Below are positions 1-10,262 of a stretch of 64,000 nt of DNA, in pieces. Each line of letters begins with the position of its first letter. Within the stretch, counting starts at the first letter, position 1. The position numbers and the translations under genes are program-made. This stretch comes from Sulfurimonas sp. (GTDB lineage Bacteria > Campylobacterota > Campylobacteria > Campylobacterales > Sulfurimonadaceae), in contig NZ_JALXBK010000107.1 of NCBI RefSeq assembly GCF_026991475.1, positions 42,446 through 106,445 on the forward strand. The letters are read 5' to 3'. The notes under the pieces were generated by a model. The model did not search any database. It was given only the letters and a program-made list of their open reading frames with translations, and was not told where the DNA came from.

Positions 1-1173
1 CCTCTTTATGTTTATGATTTTGACTATATGAGCGCACAATACACAAAATTAAAAGAGGCATTTCGTGGACGAAAATCCATTGTTGCCTATGCCGTTAAAG
101 CAAATTCAAACCTTAGTGTTATCAAGCACTTTGCAAAGATGGGTAGTGGGGCAGATTGTGTCTCTATTGGAGAAGTGCGTCGTGCATTCATGGCAGGTAT
201 TCCTGCATATAAAATTATTTTTTCTGGTGTAGGAAAGAGTGATGAAGAGATTCGCGAAGCAATTGAGAAAGATATTTTATATATTAATGTTGAGAGTGAT
301 GCAGAACTTCAAAGAGTTGAAGCAATAGCAATAGAGTTAGATACAAAAGCACGGATAAGTATTCGTGTAAATCCAAATATTGACCCTCAAACACACCCTT
401 ATATCTCTACAGGATTACATGACAATAAATTTGGAGTGGATCTCTCAACTGCAAAACGAATGTATATTCAAGCAAATAATTCTGAAAATTTAGATCCTGT
501 AGGTATCCATTTTCATATTGGTTCGCAGCTTACACAGCTCCAACCAATCCGAGAAGCAGCAGAGATTGTGGCAGATTTAATCCGTTCACTTGAAGCTCTT
601 GATATAGAGTTAAAATTCTTTGATGTTGGTGGTGGACTTGGTATTAAGTATGATGATGAAGTGACCATTGAGCCTTATGATTATGCGCAGGCAATATTAG
701 GAACACTTACTGGACTTGATTTGACTATTTTATGTGAGCCAGGAAGATTTTTAACTGCAAATGCAGGCTATTTTGTAACAAAAGTTTTATATGAAAAACA
801 AAATGGTGAGAAGAAATTTGTAGTGGTTGATGGCGCAATGAATGACTTACTCCGTCCCTCTCTTTATGGTGCATATCATGAAATAAAAGCGTTAAGTGAT
901 TCAAAAGAGGAGCTAAGAGAGGTAGACATCGTTGGACCTGTTTGTGAAAGTGGAGACTTTTTTGCAAAAGATTATGCACTGCCTCCGCTTAAAGGTGGTG
1001 AACTGCTTGTTATTAAAAGTGCTGGTGCTTATGGTTTTGGTATGGGAAGCAACTATAATACACGTGGTAGAAGTGCTGAAGTCGCAGTTGAAAACTCTCA
1101 AGCAAGGCTCATTAGAAGACGAGAAAATTTTGAAGACCTCATAGCGCTTGAAACAGAATTTTTAGAGGATTAA
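1..1173 (+). CDS. lysA: Diaminopimelate decarboxylase, 5' end outside the window
   Basis: LysA decarboxylates meso-diaminopimelate to lysine in the cytoplasm, the last step of lysine synthesis. The frame is open from base 1, and the residues before the first visible ATG (position 28; PLYVYDFDY) match the usual LysA N-terminus, so the true start lies upstream. The PLP lysine is in YAVKANSN (near base 97). Other family motifs are HIGSQL, the glycine loop FDVGGGLG, CEPGR and the catalytic-cysteine motif GPVCESGD. The gene is followed three bases later by a HAD phosphatase and then pheA-hisC-fliFGH-dxs, an order I know from Campylobacter. Only about ten to twenty N-terminal residues should be missing. 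Confidence 0.96.
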   Translation, partial: PLYVYDFDYMSAQYTKLKEAFRGRKSIVAYAVKANSNLSVIKHFAKMGSGADCVSIGEVRRAFMAGIPAYKIIFSGVGKSDEEIREAIEKDILYINVESDAELQRVEAIAIELDTKARISIRVNPNIDPQTHPYISTGLHDNKFGVDLSTAKRMYIQANNSENLDPVGIHFHIGSQLTQLQPIREAAEIVADLIRSLEALDIELKFFDVGGGLGIKYDDEVTIEPYDYAQAILGTLTGLDLTILCEPGRFLTANAGYFVTKVLYEKQNGEKKFVVVDGAMNDLLRPSLYGAYHEIKALSDSKEELREVDIVGPVCESGDFFAKDYALPPLKGGELLVIKSAGAYGFGMGSNYNTRGRSAEVAVENSQARLIRRRENFEDLIALETEFLED

Positions 1174-1175
1174 AT

Positions 1176-1967
1176 TTGTATTTTATAGATGTTCAAGGTA
1201 CTCTTATCAGCGATGAAGATAAATCTCCAATACATGGAAGTATAGAGTTTATTGAGTATCTTAATACTCAAAATATTCCCTATATGGTGATTACAAATAA
1301 CACCAAATGTGCGTCGCTTGATTTTTATGAGTATTTGAAATCTATAGGTTTTAATTTCTCTTATGAGAAGTATCTTGATCCTTTAATGATACTTGAATCG
1401 CGTGTCCAAAAAGAGGCAGTTGCCGCTTATGGTGCAACGCAATTTTTAAATACTTTGCAAAAAATGGGCTATCTCTTAGATTATAAAAATCCAAAAACGG
1501 TGCTTATTGCAATTAAAGAGGATTTTTGTGCTGATGAATATGCGCAGATGATAGATTTTTTACTTAGTGGTGCGAAGCTTGTTGGTATGCATGAGACATC
1601 AATTTATGCAAAAAACAACAAACGCTATCCTGGTGTAGGTGCAATACTCAAAATGCTTGCATTTGCTACGTCTTGTTCTTATGAAGTTGTTGGCAAGCCA
1701 AGCGTTAGCTTTTATGAAGAGGCACTAAGGCGCTTACGAGTTCAAGATAAGGGTGCTGCGTTTGAGAAAATTACAATCATTAGTGATGATGTGACTGGTG
1801 ATTTAGGTGGCGCAAAAGAGCTTGGTATGCAAACTCTTTTTGTGACAAGTGGAAAGTATAAAAATGCACAAGAGATAGTTCCTTCGCTCGAAGATGCCCT
1901 CAAACCAGATTTGATTAAAACAGATATGTATGATGTTTTGCAAAGTATAAATGGAGTAAGCATATGA
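1176..1967 (+). CDS. HAD-IIA family phosphatase (NagD-like)
   Basis: Predicted cytoplasmic HAD hydrolase of 263 residues. Motif I reads FIDVQGTL at the extreme N-terminus, so the usual second Asp (DxDGT) is Gln here. Motif II is VITNNT, the distal lysine region is GKPS, and the acidic motif is IISDDVTGDLGGA. HAD-IIA members remove phosphate from small sugar or glycolate phosphates; the substrate cannot be told. The start is TTG, three bases after lysA, and the end overlaps the pheA ATG by four bases. The Asp-to-Gln change in motif I may lower or alter activity, since this Asp is normally the general acid/base. Confidence 0.85.
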   Translation: MYFIDVQGTLISDEDKSPIHGSIEFIEYLNTQNIPYMVITNNTKCASLDFYEYLKSIGFNFSYEKYLDPLMILESRVQKEAVAAYGATQFLNTLQKMGYLLDYKNPKTVLIAIKEDFCADEYAQMIDFLLSGAKLVGMHETSIYAKNNKRYPGVGAILKMLAFATSCSYEVVGKPSVSFYEEALRRLRVQDKGAAFEKITIISDDVTGDLGGAKELGMQTLFVTSGKYKNAQEIVPSLEDALKPDLIKTDMYDVLQSINGVSI

Positions 1968-3046
1968 AAACTTTAGATGAATGCCGTGTAGCTATTGATG
2001 CCTTAGATAATGAGATGCTAGAGTTGCTAAACAAGCGTATGAGTGTTGTTGAGCGTGTTGGAGAGATAAAAAAAGAGACAGGCGGCGCAATTTATAGACC
2101 TGAGCGAGAAAAAGCAATTATTGAGCGTCTTAACAGGCTCAATGAAGAGCAAAAAGGTCTTTTAAATAAAAGTGCTATTGAAGCGATATTTTTAGAGATT
2201 TTTGCTGTTGCAAGAAACTTAGAACTACCAGAACGCATTGCCTACCTTGGACCAGAGGGAAGTTTTACCCATCAAGCAGCAGAGAGCCGTTTTGGTGCTA
2301 TGAGTGATTATCTTTCGCTTAATTCCATTGCATCTGTTTTTAAAACTTTAGAGTCAAAGCGTGCAAAATTTGCAGTAGTGCCTATTGAAAATTCCCGTGA
2401 TGGCATTGTGGGCGAGACGCTTGATCTGCTTGCAAAAAGTTCTGTAAAAATTGTAGCAGAATTATATATGCCTATACATATTTCATTTGCTACTAAGGCA
2501 CAAAAGCTTGAAGATATTAAGAAAATTTATTCTAAAGACAAAGGATTTGGGCAGTGTCGAGAGTTTTTGTCTGAACATGGTTTTGTAGATGTTGAACAGA
2601 TTCCTGTAGAGTCCACGGCAAAGGCTGCAATTTTAGCAGCACAAGATGAAAACGCAGCAGCAATTTGTTCTCATATTGCTGCAAAACTCTATAGTGTGCC
2701 TACTCTTTTTGCAAATATAGAAGACTCGGTTGATAATACAACCCGTTTTGTCATTTTAAGTGATTTTAAAAATGCGATAAGTGGTGAAGATAAAACTTCT
2801 ATTTTAGTGCGTTTAAAAGATGCTGTTGAGGCTGGTTCGTTGGTGCATTTCTTACAAGATTTTGATAGAGAAAATATAAATTTATCTAAAATAGAGTCGA
2901 GACCTTCTCGAGATAAAAATGGTTTTGGATATTGGTTTTATATAGATTTTTATGGTCATATTGATGAGAAGAGAATAAAAGAAATAGTAGAAAAACATGC
3001 TGAGGAAGTAACTTGGCTTGGAAGTTATGTAAAGGGTGAAGATTGA
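1964..3046 (+). CDS. pheA: Bifunctional chorismate mutase/prephenate dehydratase (P-protein)
   Basis: Converts chorismate to prephenate and then phenylpyruvate in phenylalanine synthesis. The 360 residues divide into an AroQ-type chorismate mutase (about 1-90, starting [15 protein letters not shown]), a prephenate dehydratase (about 92-275, with [10 protein letters not shown], the STAKAA segment and the TTRFVIL catalytic Thr-Arg-Phe), and a C-terminal ACT domain (about 283-360) holding ESRPSR, the phenylalanine-binding motif. Feedback inhibition by phenylalanine is therefore expected. The start overlaps the HAD gene (ATGA) and the stop overlaps hisC, so translation is coupled. Confidence 0.97.
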   Translation: MKTLDECRVAIDALDNEMLELLNKRMSVVERVGEIKKETGGAIYRPEREKAIIERLNRLNEEQKGLLNKSAIEAIFLEIFAVARNLELPERIAYLGPEGSFTHQAAESRFGAMSDYLSLNSIASVFKTLESKRAKFAVVPIENSRDGIVGETLDLLAKSSVKIVAELYMPIHISFATKAQKLEDIKKIYSKDKGFGQCREFLSEHGFVDVEQIPVESTAKAAILAAQDENAAAICSHIAAKLYSVPTLFANIEDSVDNTTRFVILSDFKNAISGEDKTSILVRLKDAVEAGSLVHFLQDFDRENINLSKIESRPSRDKNGFGYWFYIDFYGHIDEKRIKEIVEKHAEEVTWLGSYVKGED

Positions 3047-4137
3047 AATTTAATACAAAATTAGAGAGTATTGAGACTTATGAAGCTGGAAAGCCAATAG
3101 AGCTAGTAGTTCGTGAGTTTGGTATAGAGCCAAAAGATATAGTAAAGCTTGCCTCAAATGAGAATCCTTATGGATGTTCTATAAAGGTACAGCAAGCTGT
3201 TGGTGATATAGTGCAAAATATGGCACTTTATCCTGATGACTCTATGATGAAATTGAAAAATGCACTTACAAAAAAATATGATATTTTAGATGAAAATCTT
3301 ATTATTGGAAGTGGTAGCGATCAAGTAATTGAGTTTATTATGCATGCAAAAGCAGATGAAAATGCAAAAATACTTATAAATAGTGTTACTTTTGCTATGT
3401 ATGAGATTTATGCAAAACATGTTGGTGCAGAGGTTATTCGTACAACTTCACAAGAGCATAATTTGGATGAATTTTACACTCTTTATAAGAAAGAAAATCC
3501 AGATATTATCTTTTTATGTACACCAAATAATCCGACAGGTGATGCCCTAAACGCAGTAGATATGATGGAATTTTTAGAAAAAATTGACAGTGATACACTT
3601 GTAGTAGTTGATGGTGCTTATATGGAATATGGGGCATTTAAAGATGAGTCTAAAAGTGTTTCACCAAAAGAACTTATAGAAAAATTTGATAATGTTATCT
3701 ATTTGGGAACATTCTCTAAGGCGTATGGACTTGGTGGTATGCGTGTAGGGTATGGTATTTCAAGTGCAAATATTATTAAAGAACTTTACAAATTACGACC
3801 TCCTTTTAATATTACAACACTTTCATTAGAAGCGGCCAGCATAGCACTTGAAGATGAAGAATTTGTAAACAATTGTATCGCTTTAAGTTTTGAGGAGATG
3901 AAACGCTATGAAGAGTTTGCAAAAGAGCAAAAAATAGATATAATTGAGAGTTATACAAATTTTGTTACGCTTCTTCTAAATGCAGACCAAGACTCTACTA
4001 CACTTTCTGATGCACTTTTAAGACGAGGTATGATTGTTAGAAATCTTAAAGGCTATGGAATGAATGCTATTCGTGTAACAGTTGGAACAAAAGAACAAAA
4101 TGATCGCTTTTTTGCCCTTTGCTCTGAATTATTATAA
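3043..4137 (+). CDS. hisC: Histidinol-phosphate aminotransferase
   Basis: PLP aminotransferase of histidine synthesis (imidazole-acetol phosphate to histidinol phosphate). In relatives it can also act on aromatic keto acids, which would fit its place next to pheA. Its 364 residues show ASNENPYG near the N-terminus, CTPNNPTG, the DGAYMEYG aspartate region and the PLP lysine in [16 protein letters not shown], with a C-terminal arginine segment (RVTVGT). The start is TTG, overlapping the pheA stop by four bases. The fliF gene follows 18 bases later. Confidence 0.95.
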   Translation: MKFNTKLESIETYEAGKPIELVVREFGIEPKDIVKLASNENPYGCSIKVQQAVGDIVQNMALYPDDSMMKLKNALTKKYDILDENLIIGSGSDQVIEFIMHAKADENAKILINSVTFAMYEIYAKHVGAEVIRTTSQEHNLDEFYTLYKKENPDIIFLCTPNNPTGDALNAVDMMEFLEKIDSDTLVVVDGAYMEYGAFKDESKSVSPKELIEKFDNVIYLGTFSKAYGLGGMRVGYGISSANIIKELYKLRPPFNITTLSLEAASIALEDEEFVNNCIALSFEEMKRYEEFAKEQKIDIIESYTNFVTLLLNADQDSTTLSDALLRRGMIVRNLKGYGMNAIRVTVGTKEQNDRFFALCSELL

Positions 4138-4155
4138 ATTTAATATGAGAAATTA

Positions 4156-5874
4156 ATGGATTTTAAAGTACTTTTTTCACAGTTATCAGTTTTGTATGCA
4201 AAGCTTACGAAACAACAAAAAATGATTATAGCTGCTGCTATTGTTGGTATAGTCGCATTTTTGATTTTTTTGGTTGTTTATACTGCAAAGAAGAGTGCAG
4301 ATGATAATTATAAAGTTTTATTTGATTCTTTAAGTTCAAAAGATGCTGCTAAAGTTATTGCACAACTTGAAAAAGATGGTATATCTTATAAGGTAGGAGA
4401 TAATAATACTATAAAAGTACCTAAAAATGTTGTTTATAAAGAGAGAATAACAATTGCAGCACAAGGTATTCCAAAAGATAATGGTGTCGGTTTTGAACTT
4501 TTTAATAAACAAGAGTTTGGGGCAACGAGTTTTGATCAAAATATTAAAAAACTTCGTGCCTTAGAGGGTGAACTTGCTCGTACAATTACTGCACTTGCTC
4601 CAGTTGAACATGCAACGGTAAACTTGGCACTTCCAAAAGAGACACTTTTTGTTGAAAAACAAGCTGATCCTACTGCTTCAGTAATGGTTACTCTTGTTGA
4701 AGACAGAACATTGAGTAGAAAACAGATACGTGGTATTAAAAATCTTGTTGCTGCCTCGGTACCAAGACTTACAGTTTCAAATGTAATGTTAGTAAGTAGT
4801 GATGGTCTGACACTAGGTGATGATGATGAACTCTCTCAAATGGATGAACTCTCTGTTGTACAACAGCATTATAAACTCAAAGAAGAACGTAAAAAACAGC
4901 AAAAAATTATTGATGTTATCGCTCCATTTGTTGGTGGTAGAAAAAAAGTTGTTGCACAGGTAAGTATTGAGTTTGATTTTTCTGTTAAAAATTCTACTTC
5001 AGAGAGTTATGACCCTGAAAATGTTGTAAGAAGTGAACAGACAAGTGAGGTAAAGAGAGAAGGCTTTTCTCCAAAACAGGTTGGAGGAGTTCCTGGTACT
5101 GTAAGTAATATTGGTCCAGTACAAGGGCTAAATGCTAAAAAAAGTATCCAAAAGTACTCAAAAAGTACAGGCACTACAAACTATGAAGTGGGTAAAACAG
5201 TAAGCACAACGAAAAGCCAATTTGCACGTGTGAAAAGAATTACAGCAGCAGTGGTGGTAGATGGTAAATATAAAACAAAAATAGGTAAAGATGGTAAATC
5301 TACGGGTGAGTTAGAATATGTTCCTCTTGATAAAGCCGATATTGATGCCCTTACCGCACTTGCAAGTAGATCAATTGGTATAGATAAAGCCAGGGGCGAT
5401 AAAATAACTGTTCAAAATTTACAGTTTGATAGAGGAAACAGTGTAAAACCAAATAGTGTAGATGAAGCGCTCACCTTTACACAAACTTATATTGCACCAT
5501 TCTCTGAGCTATTTAAGTATATTTTTGTCTTGCTTTTACTCTTAATTCTTTATAAAAAAGTTATTGCTCCATTTGCAGATAAAATGCTTGAAGTCTCCAA
5601 AGAAGATGAAGAACTGCAAGCTCCATCATTAGATATTGAAGATGATGAGGAAGATGATTTGGTTGAAAAAGTGCAGGCTATGCGTAAAAAAGTTGAAGAC
5701 CAGTTAGGTATGAACTCTAATTTTGATGAAGATAGTCTCAAACATGAGGTTATACTGGAAAAAGTTAAAAATATGGCAGAAGAAGCTCCTGAAGAGGTAG
5801 CATCACTTTTAGAAGCGCTTTTGAGCGAAGAAGCAGAGATTCCTACTTCAAATAGTAAGACGGAGAAAAAATAA
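4156..5874 (+). CDS. fliF: Flagellar MS-ring protein FliF
   Basis: Forms the MS ring in the inner membrane, the base on which the flagellar motor and export gate assemble. The 572 residues hold a first membrane helix at about 23-45 (IIAAAIVGIVAFLIFLVV), a large periplasmic part with ring-building folds, and a second helix at about 455-475 (YIFVLLLLLILY). An acidic cytoplasmic tail follows and normally binds FliG. Length matches the family. It is the first of a tight fliF-fliG-fliH block; the fliG ATG uses the last base of the fliF stop codon. Confidence 0.97.
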   Translation: MDFKVLFSQLSVLYAKLTKQQKMIIAAAIVGIVAFLIFLVVYTAKKSADDNYKVLFDSLSSKDAAKVIAQLEKDGISYKVGDNNTIKVPKNVVYKERITIAAQGIPKDNGVGFELFNKQEFGATSFDQNIKKLRALEGELARTITALAPVEHATVNLALPKETLFVEKQADPTASVMVTLVEDRTLSRKQIRGIKNLVAASVPRLTVSNVMLVSSDGLTLGDDDELSQMDELSVVQQHYKLKEERKKQQKIIDVIAPFVGGRKKVVAQVSIEFDFSVKNSTSESYDPENVVRSEQTSEVKREGFSPKQVGGVPGTVSNIGPVQGLNAKKSIQKYSKSTGTTNYEVGKTVSTTKSQFARVKRITAAVVVDGKYKTKIGKDGKSTGELEYVPLDKADIDALTALASRSIGIDKARGDKITVQNLQFDRGNSVKPNSVDEALTFTQTYIAPFSELFKYIFVLLLLLILYKKVIAPFADKMLEVSKEDEELQAPSLDIEDDEEDDLVEKVQAMRKKVEDQLGMNSNFDEDSLKHEVILEKVKNMAEEAPEEVASLLEALLSEEAEIPTSNSKTEKK

Positions 5875-6902
5875 TGGCTACATTGACCCCACAACTGCAA
5901 GCTTCATTTGATGAAATGTCTATCGCAGAGAAGATTGCTATTCTTCTTTTACAGCTTGGTGAAGATGCGACTTCTGCTATTTTTTCAAATATGAGTGTTG
6001 ATAGTATTACAGAAATATCAAAATATATTGCAACAAATACGACAATAGATAAAGCGATTGCTACTGCTGTTCTTGAAGAGTTTCATGCAATTTTTCAATC
6101 TGGGCAGTTTATTACTTCTGGTGGTATGGAGTATGCCAGAGAATTACTTTATAGAACACTTGGACAGGATGAGGCAAAAAAGATTTTGGACAAACTCTCA
6201 AAAAGTATGCAAAATACACAAAATTTTGCCTATCTTTCTAAGATTAAGCCACAACAACTTTCAGATTTTATTGTGAATGAACATCCTCAAACAATTGCGC
6301 TTATTCTAGCACATATGGATCCAACTGAAGCGGCTGATACTTTACAATATTTTCCAGATGAACTTAGAAGTGAAGTGGCTATGCGTATGGCAAAACTTGG
6401 AGATATATCTCCTTCAGTTATTAAGCGTGTTTCAGCAGTTCTTGAATCAAAACTTGAATCTCTTGCTTCATATAAAGTTGAAGTTGGTGGTACGAGAGCT
6501 GTTGCAGATATTTTCAATCGTCTTGGCGCGAAAAACTCTAAGGCGACACTTGCAAATATAGAGCAGGTAGATGAAGAGTTGGCGACGAAAATTAAAGAGA
6601 TGATGTTTACATTTGAAGATATTGTTTCGCTTGACAAGACCGCAATTACAGAGACGCTTAAAGCTGTTGATAAAGCAGAACTGATGTTAGCACTCAAATC
6701 TTCTCCAGAAGAGTTGAAAGAGAAATTTTTCTCTGCTATGAGTGAGAGAGCACGTGAAGCATTCATTGAAGAGATGCAATTCCTTGGTGCTGTAAAAATG
6801 AAAGAGGTTGAAGCGGCACAAAGAAAAATTGTTGAAGTTGTGAATCAACTTGCAGAAGCAGGAACAATCCAAATGGGTTCAACCGAAGAGATGATAGAGT
6901 AG
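5874..6902 (+). CDS. fliG: Flagellar motor switch protein FliG
   Basis: C-ring component that couples torque from the stator to the rotor and switches its direction. The 342 residues match the family length. The middle domain carries the EHPQTIALILAHM motif (EHPQ, about residue 135), and the C-terminal domain carries the charged helix (DKAELMLALKSS to ERAREAFIEEM) that contacts MotA. The N-terminal domain binds the FliF tail, whose gene overlaps upstream by one base. The fliH gene follows four bases later. Confidence 0.97.
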   Translation: MATLTPQLQASFDEMSIAEKIAILLLQLGEDATSAIFSNMSVDSITEISKYIATNTTIDKAIATAVLEEFHAIFQSGQFITSGGMEYARELLYRTLGQDEAKKILDKLSKSMQNTQNFAYLSKIKPQQLSDFIVNEHPQTIALILAHMDPTEAADTLQYFPDELRSEVAMRMAKLGDISPSVIKRVSAVLESKLESLASYKVEVGGTRAVADIFNRLGAKNSKATLANIEQVDEELATKIKEMMFTFEDIVSLDKTAITETLKAVDKAELMLALKSSPEELKEKFFSAMSERAREAFIEEMQFLGAVKMKEVEAAQRKIVEVVNQLAEAGTIQMGSTEEMIE

Positions 6903-6906
6903 TAAA

Positions 6907-7683
6907 ATGGCAACTATAATTACAGGCGACTCAATCGAAAAACACAATGTTGATAAGTATAATTTTAAGGTAATTGCACTCGGTGCAAATGATGAGGCTG
7001 AGCAGAGTCCACAATATACTTCAGAGAATCATCCAAAAGCAAGAGTGACAGATGTAGATTCTAGTGCACTTTCACAAAGTTCTAAAGATTCTCTTATTGA
7101 GTCATTAATGCAAAAGACTGATGATATGTCATCAAATTTTATTAAACTGCAAATGAAGCTTGAAGCAAAAGAAGAAGAGCATGTAAATGAGCTAAAAAAA
7201 GCAAAAGAAGAGGCCTTTGCTGAAGGTATGAAAGCTGGAGAAGCAAAGGCGATGGAAGATATTGATAAAAATCTCAATGTTAAATTGACTCTTTTAGAAG
7301 ATTCCATTAAAAAATTAGATACAAGTGCCCAAGAGTTTGCGAGTGCCTTAGAGGGAATTAAAAATGAGTTGGTAGTTGCAGCACTTGATATTTCTAAAGA
7401 GGTTCTCAAGGTAGAATTGAGTGAAAATTCTGCAGAGGTGGCAAAGGTTCTCTCTGATGAACTTATTAAAGAACTGCAGTCAGCTTCAAAAATAGAATTA
7501 AAAATAAATCCAAAAGATTATGCATCAGTGTCAGAACATTTAGGATCACTACAAAATGTAAAAGTTCTCTCAGATAGTGCAGTAAGTGAGGGTGGTGTTA
7601 TTGTGATGAGTGATGCTGGAAATATAGATGCACAAATATCAAAACGATTCCAAAGAGTAAAAAAGGCAGCTTTAGGTGAGTAA
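6907..7683 (+). CDS. fliH: Flagellar export ATPase regulator FliH
   Basis: FliH dimers bind and restrain the FliI ATPase and link it to the C ring during flagellar protein export. The 258-residue product has a variable N-terminus and a long charged coiled-coil (about 70-150) with an EAFAEGMKAGEAKAMED segment, which is a GxxxG-type repeat typical of FliH. A conserved C-terminal V-ATPase E-subunit-like region (about 160-250) follows. Identification rests on this architecture and on its place after fliG. The dxs start lies inside its last codons (8-base overlap). Confidence 0.9.
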   Translation: MATIITGDSIEKHNVDKYNFKVIALGANDEAEQSPQYTSENHPKARVTDVDSSALSQSSKDSLIESLMQKTDDMSSNFIKLQMKLEAKEEEHVNELKKAKEEAFAEGMKAGEAKAMEDIDKNLNVKLTLLEDSIKKLDTSAQEFASALEGIKNELVVAALDISKEVLKVELSENSAEVAKVLSDELIKELQSASKIELKINPKDYASVSEHLGSLQNVKVLSDSAVSEGGVIVMSDAGNIDAQISKRFQRVKKAALGE

Positions 7684-9511
7684 AAGAGTTGATGTAAAAA
7701 CAAAATCACCAGCAGAGTTAGAAGAACTTTGTAGTGATATAAGAGATAAAATTTTAAAAGTTGTAAGTAAAAATGGTGGGCATTTAAGTTCTACTTTGGG
7801 CGCAACTGAGATAATAGTTGCCATGCACAAAGTTTTTGATTCCCAAAAAGATCCCTTTATCTTTGATGTTTCTCATCAGTCTTATGCGCATAAATTGCTT
7901 ACAGGCAGATGGGATGAGTTTGAAACTCTTCGTCAATTTAATGGAATATGCGGCTACACAAAGCCAAGTGAAAGTAGTGATGATTATTTTGTAGCAGGGC
8001 ATAGTTCTACTTCTATCTCTTTAGGTGTTGGTGCAGCAAAGGCGATAGCACTAAAAGGAGAAGAAGATTCTAGGATTCCTGTAGTACTTATTGGTGATGG
8101 TTCTATGACTGCGGGGATGGTTTATGAAGCTTTAAATGAGCTAGGTGATAGAAAATACCCTATGATTATCATTTTGAATGATAATGAGATGAGTATATCA
8201 AAACCAATAGGTGCTATGAGTAGAATCTTAAGTTCAGCAATGGCTTCGCCACTTTACCAGCGTTTTAAGAAAAATACTGAAAGTTTTGTAGATAATTTTG
8301 GTGAGAGTGCGCGTTATTTGGCAAAGCGTATGGAAGAGTCATTTAAGCTGATTACTCCTGGTGTCCTCTTTGAAGAGATGGGAATTGATTATATTGGTCC
8401 TGTGGATGGGCATAACCTTACACAACTGATTGATATTATGCAGACGGCAAAGAGCTTGAAAAAACCTGTACTCATTCATGCGCAAACACTCAAAGGTAAA
8501 GGTTATGAAATAGCAGAGGGACACGAAGAGAAGTGGCATGGTGTTGGTCCTTTTGATATAAAAGATGGACACTCTCTTAAAAAAGCTTCTCTCAAAAGTG
8601 CGACACAAATATATACAGAGTCTCTTTTGCATTTGTGTGAGCATAATGATAAAATCGTAGGTGTAACAGCGGCAATGCCAAGTGGTACAGGGCTTTCTCC
8701 TCTTATGGAAAAATATCCTAATAGATTTTGGGATGTAGCAATTGCAGAACAACATGCGGTAACATCTATGTCAGCATTAGCAAAAGAGGGATTTAAACCA
8801 TTTTGTACGATTTACTCTACATTTTTACAGCGTGCTTATGATCAGGTTATTCATGATGCTTGTATAATGGATCTGCCAATTGTTTTTGCACTTGATCGTG
8901 CTGGAATTGTTGGAGAAGATGGTGAAACACATCAGGGTGTTTTTGATGTTAGTTTTTTACGAGCTATTCCAAATATGACACTCTTTGCTCCACGCGATGA
9001 AAAAAGTTTTCATCAGGCAATGGCGTTTGCTGCGACGTACGAGCATCCTTGTTCTTTGCGTTATCCAAGAGGTTCTTTTATAGAGAGTGTTTTGCCAGAA
9101 TCTGCTGCGTTTGAGCTTGCAAAAGCACAACTGCTTGTAGAAAATGATAGCAATATTCTCTTTATAGGATATGGCAATGGAGTAGGGCGTGCATATGAAA
9201 CTGCTAAAGAGTTGGATGAAAAAGTTGCTCTACTTGATTTACGTTTTGTAAAACCACTTGATGAGCAGATGCTGAAAACTCTTGCACAAAAACAGAAAAA
9301 ATGGTTTGTTTTTAGTGACACGGCAAAAAGTGGCGGTGTTGGTTCTGCTATTTTAGAGTTCTTAGCAAAAGAGAAAATAATGGATGTTTCTGTGGAGAGT
9401 TTTGAGTATGATGATGCGTTTATTACGCATGGAAATACAAAAGTGATTGAAGAGTCTCTTGCTTTGCTCCCTATACAACTTGCACAGCGAGTAAAAGCTT
9501 CAATCCTTTAG
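7676..9511 (+). CDS. dxs: 1-deoxy-D-xylulose-5-phosphate synthase
   Basis: Condenses pyruvate and glyceraldehyde 3-phosphate, the first step of the non-mevalonate isoprenoid route and a source for thiamine and pyridoxal. The 611 residues contain the thiamine diphosphate motif GDGSMTAGMVYEALN (about 140), a central transketolase pyrimidine domain with DRAGIVGEDGETHQGVFD, and a C-terminal transketolase domain. The start is GTG inside the end of fliH. The fliH-dxs coupling is also seen in Campylobacter; I know of no functional reason for it. The stop overlaps the convergent pgeF by 12 bases. Confidence 0.97.
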   Translation: MSKRVDVKTKSPAELEELCSDIRDKILKVVSKNGGHLSSTLGATEIIVAMHKVFDSQKDPFIFDVSHQSYAHKLLTGRWDEFETLRQFNGICGYTKPSESSDDYFVAGHSSTSISLGVGAAKAIALKGEEDSRIPVVLIGDGSMTAGMVYEALNELGDRKYPMIIILNDNEMSISKPIGAMSRILSSAMASPLYQRFKKNTESFVDNFGESARYLAKRMEESFKLITPGVLFEEMGIDYIGPVDGHNLTQLIDIMQTAKSLKKPVLIHAQTLKGKGYEIAEGHEEKWHGVGPFDIKDGHSLKKASLKSATQIYTESLLHLCEHNDKIVGVTAAMPSGTGLSPLMEKYPNRFWDVAIAEQHAVTSMSALAKEGFKPFCTIYSTFLQRAYDQVIHDACIMDLPIVFALDRAGIVGEDGETHQGVFDVSFLRAIPNMTLFAPRDEKSFHQAMAFAATYEHPCSLRYPRGSFIESVLPESAAFELAKAQLLVENDSNILFIGYGNGVGRAYETAKELDEKVALLDLRFVKPLDEQMLKTLAQKQKKWFVFSDTAKSGGVGSAILEFLAKEKIMDVSVESFEYDDAFITHGNTKVIEESLALLPIQLAQRVKASIL

Positions 9512-10228
9512 AAAAATAATACCGCTAAACCTACCTGTCTCTTTTTCTGCTCGGTAGGAGTAGAAGTTTGTGGTGTTACAGGCAGTGCAAAGTGGTGCTG
9601 TTTCTATATTTTCTTTTTGTATGCCTGCGTTTAAAAGTTGCGTTTGGAGTATTTTTTGAATATTTAAAAAGTAGCTATTATCTCTTTTTTGGATGGCATA
9701 TTCAAGATCTAATTTTTTTGTTTCATCAAATATCTCTTCTCCTACTTCATAACAACATTGATGAATATTTGGACCGATACTTACATAGATGTTTTCAGGT
9801 TTTGCGTGAAAATTATTTACAAATACATCTACAACATTTTGACTTATATTAGAAAATGCACCTGCACGACCTGCGTGGGCTACTCCAATAGTTTTTTTCT
9901 CTTTATCATAAAAAAGCAGGGGTGCGCAGTCTGCTACCATAACCATTAAAGGTATGTTCTTTTTATTTGTGACAAGGGCATCACAAGTAGGAGGCGTTTC
10001 AAAGCTGTCATTTTCATCGATGATTTTGACTGCGTTTGAGTGAATTTGCTTCATATGAACGACTGTTTTACAGTCATATTTTAGCTCTTGTGCTAAGTGT
10101 TGATGATTGGCAATGACTTCTTCTATTTTATCATTAACATGAAAGGCAAGGTTTTTACTATGCTTTGTTGTGTAACAGTGTCTGATGTCAGAGAATGCAT
10201 TTAATAATTTACTTTGATAAAATTTCAT
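9500..10228 (-). CDS. pgeF: Multicopper-oxidase-fold (laccase domain) protein, PgeF/YfiH family
   Basis: Polyphenol-oxidase-like family now linked to editing of wrongly incorporated L-serine in peptidoglycan precursors, or to purine nucleoside metabolism. The conserved zinc ligands are present in ADCAPLLFYD, GVAHAGRAG and GPNIHQCCYEVG. I place the start at the ATG at 10228 (MKFYQSK, 242 residues). The frame stays open further upstream, but that part would lie on the -10 box and overlap ovoA. A TATAAT-like box (10235-10240 on the minus strand) lies just before this start, so the mRNA may be nearly leaderless. Confidence 0.88.
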   Translation of the reverse strand: MKFYQSKLLNAFSDIRHCYTTKHSKNLAFHVNDKIEEVIANHQHLAQELKYDCKTVVHMKQIHSNAVKIIDENDSFETPPTCDALVTNKKNIPLMVMVADCAPLLFYDKEKKTIGVAHAGRAGAFSNISQNVVDVFVNNFHAKPENIYVSIGPNIHQCCYEVGEEIFDETKKLDLEYAIQKRDNSYFLNIQKILQTQLLNAGIQKENIETAPLCTACNTTNFYSYRAEKETGRFSGIIFLKD

Positions 10229-10262
10229 ATAATGATTATAACATAATGGATGGAGAGTATTT

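Noticed and set aside
28..1173. ATG at position 28 as the true lysA start
   Set aside because: The frame is open to base 1, and the upstream residues match the conserved LysA N-terminus, so the gene is cut by the window edge.
5550..5900. Minus-strand frame of 116 codons inside fliF
   Set aside because: Ser-rich antisense shadow of the acidic FliF tail; no ribosome site or family match. Similar antisense frames elsewhere were dropped for the same reason.
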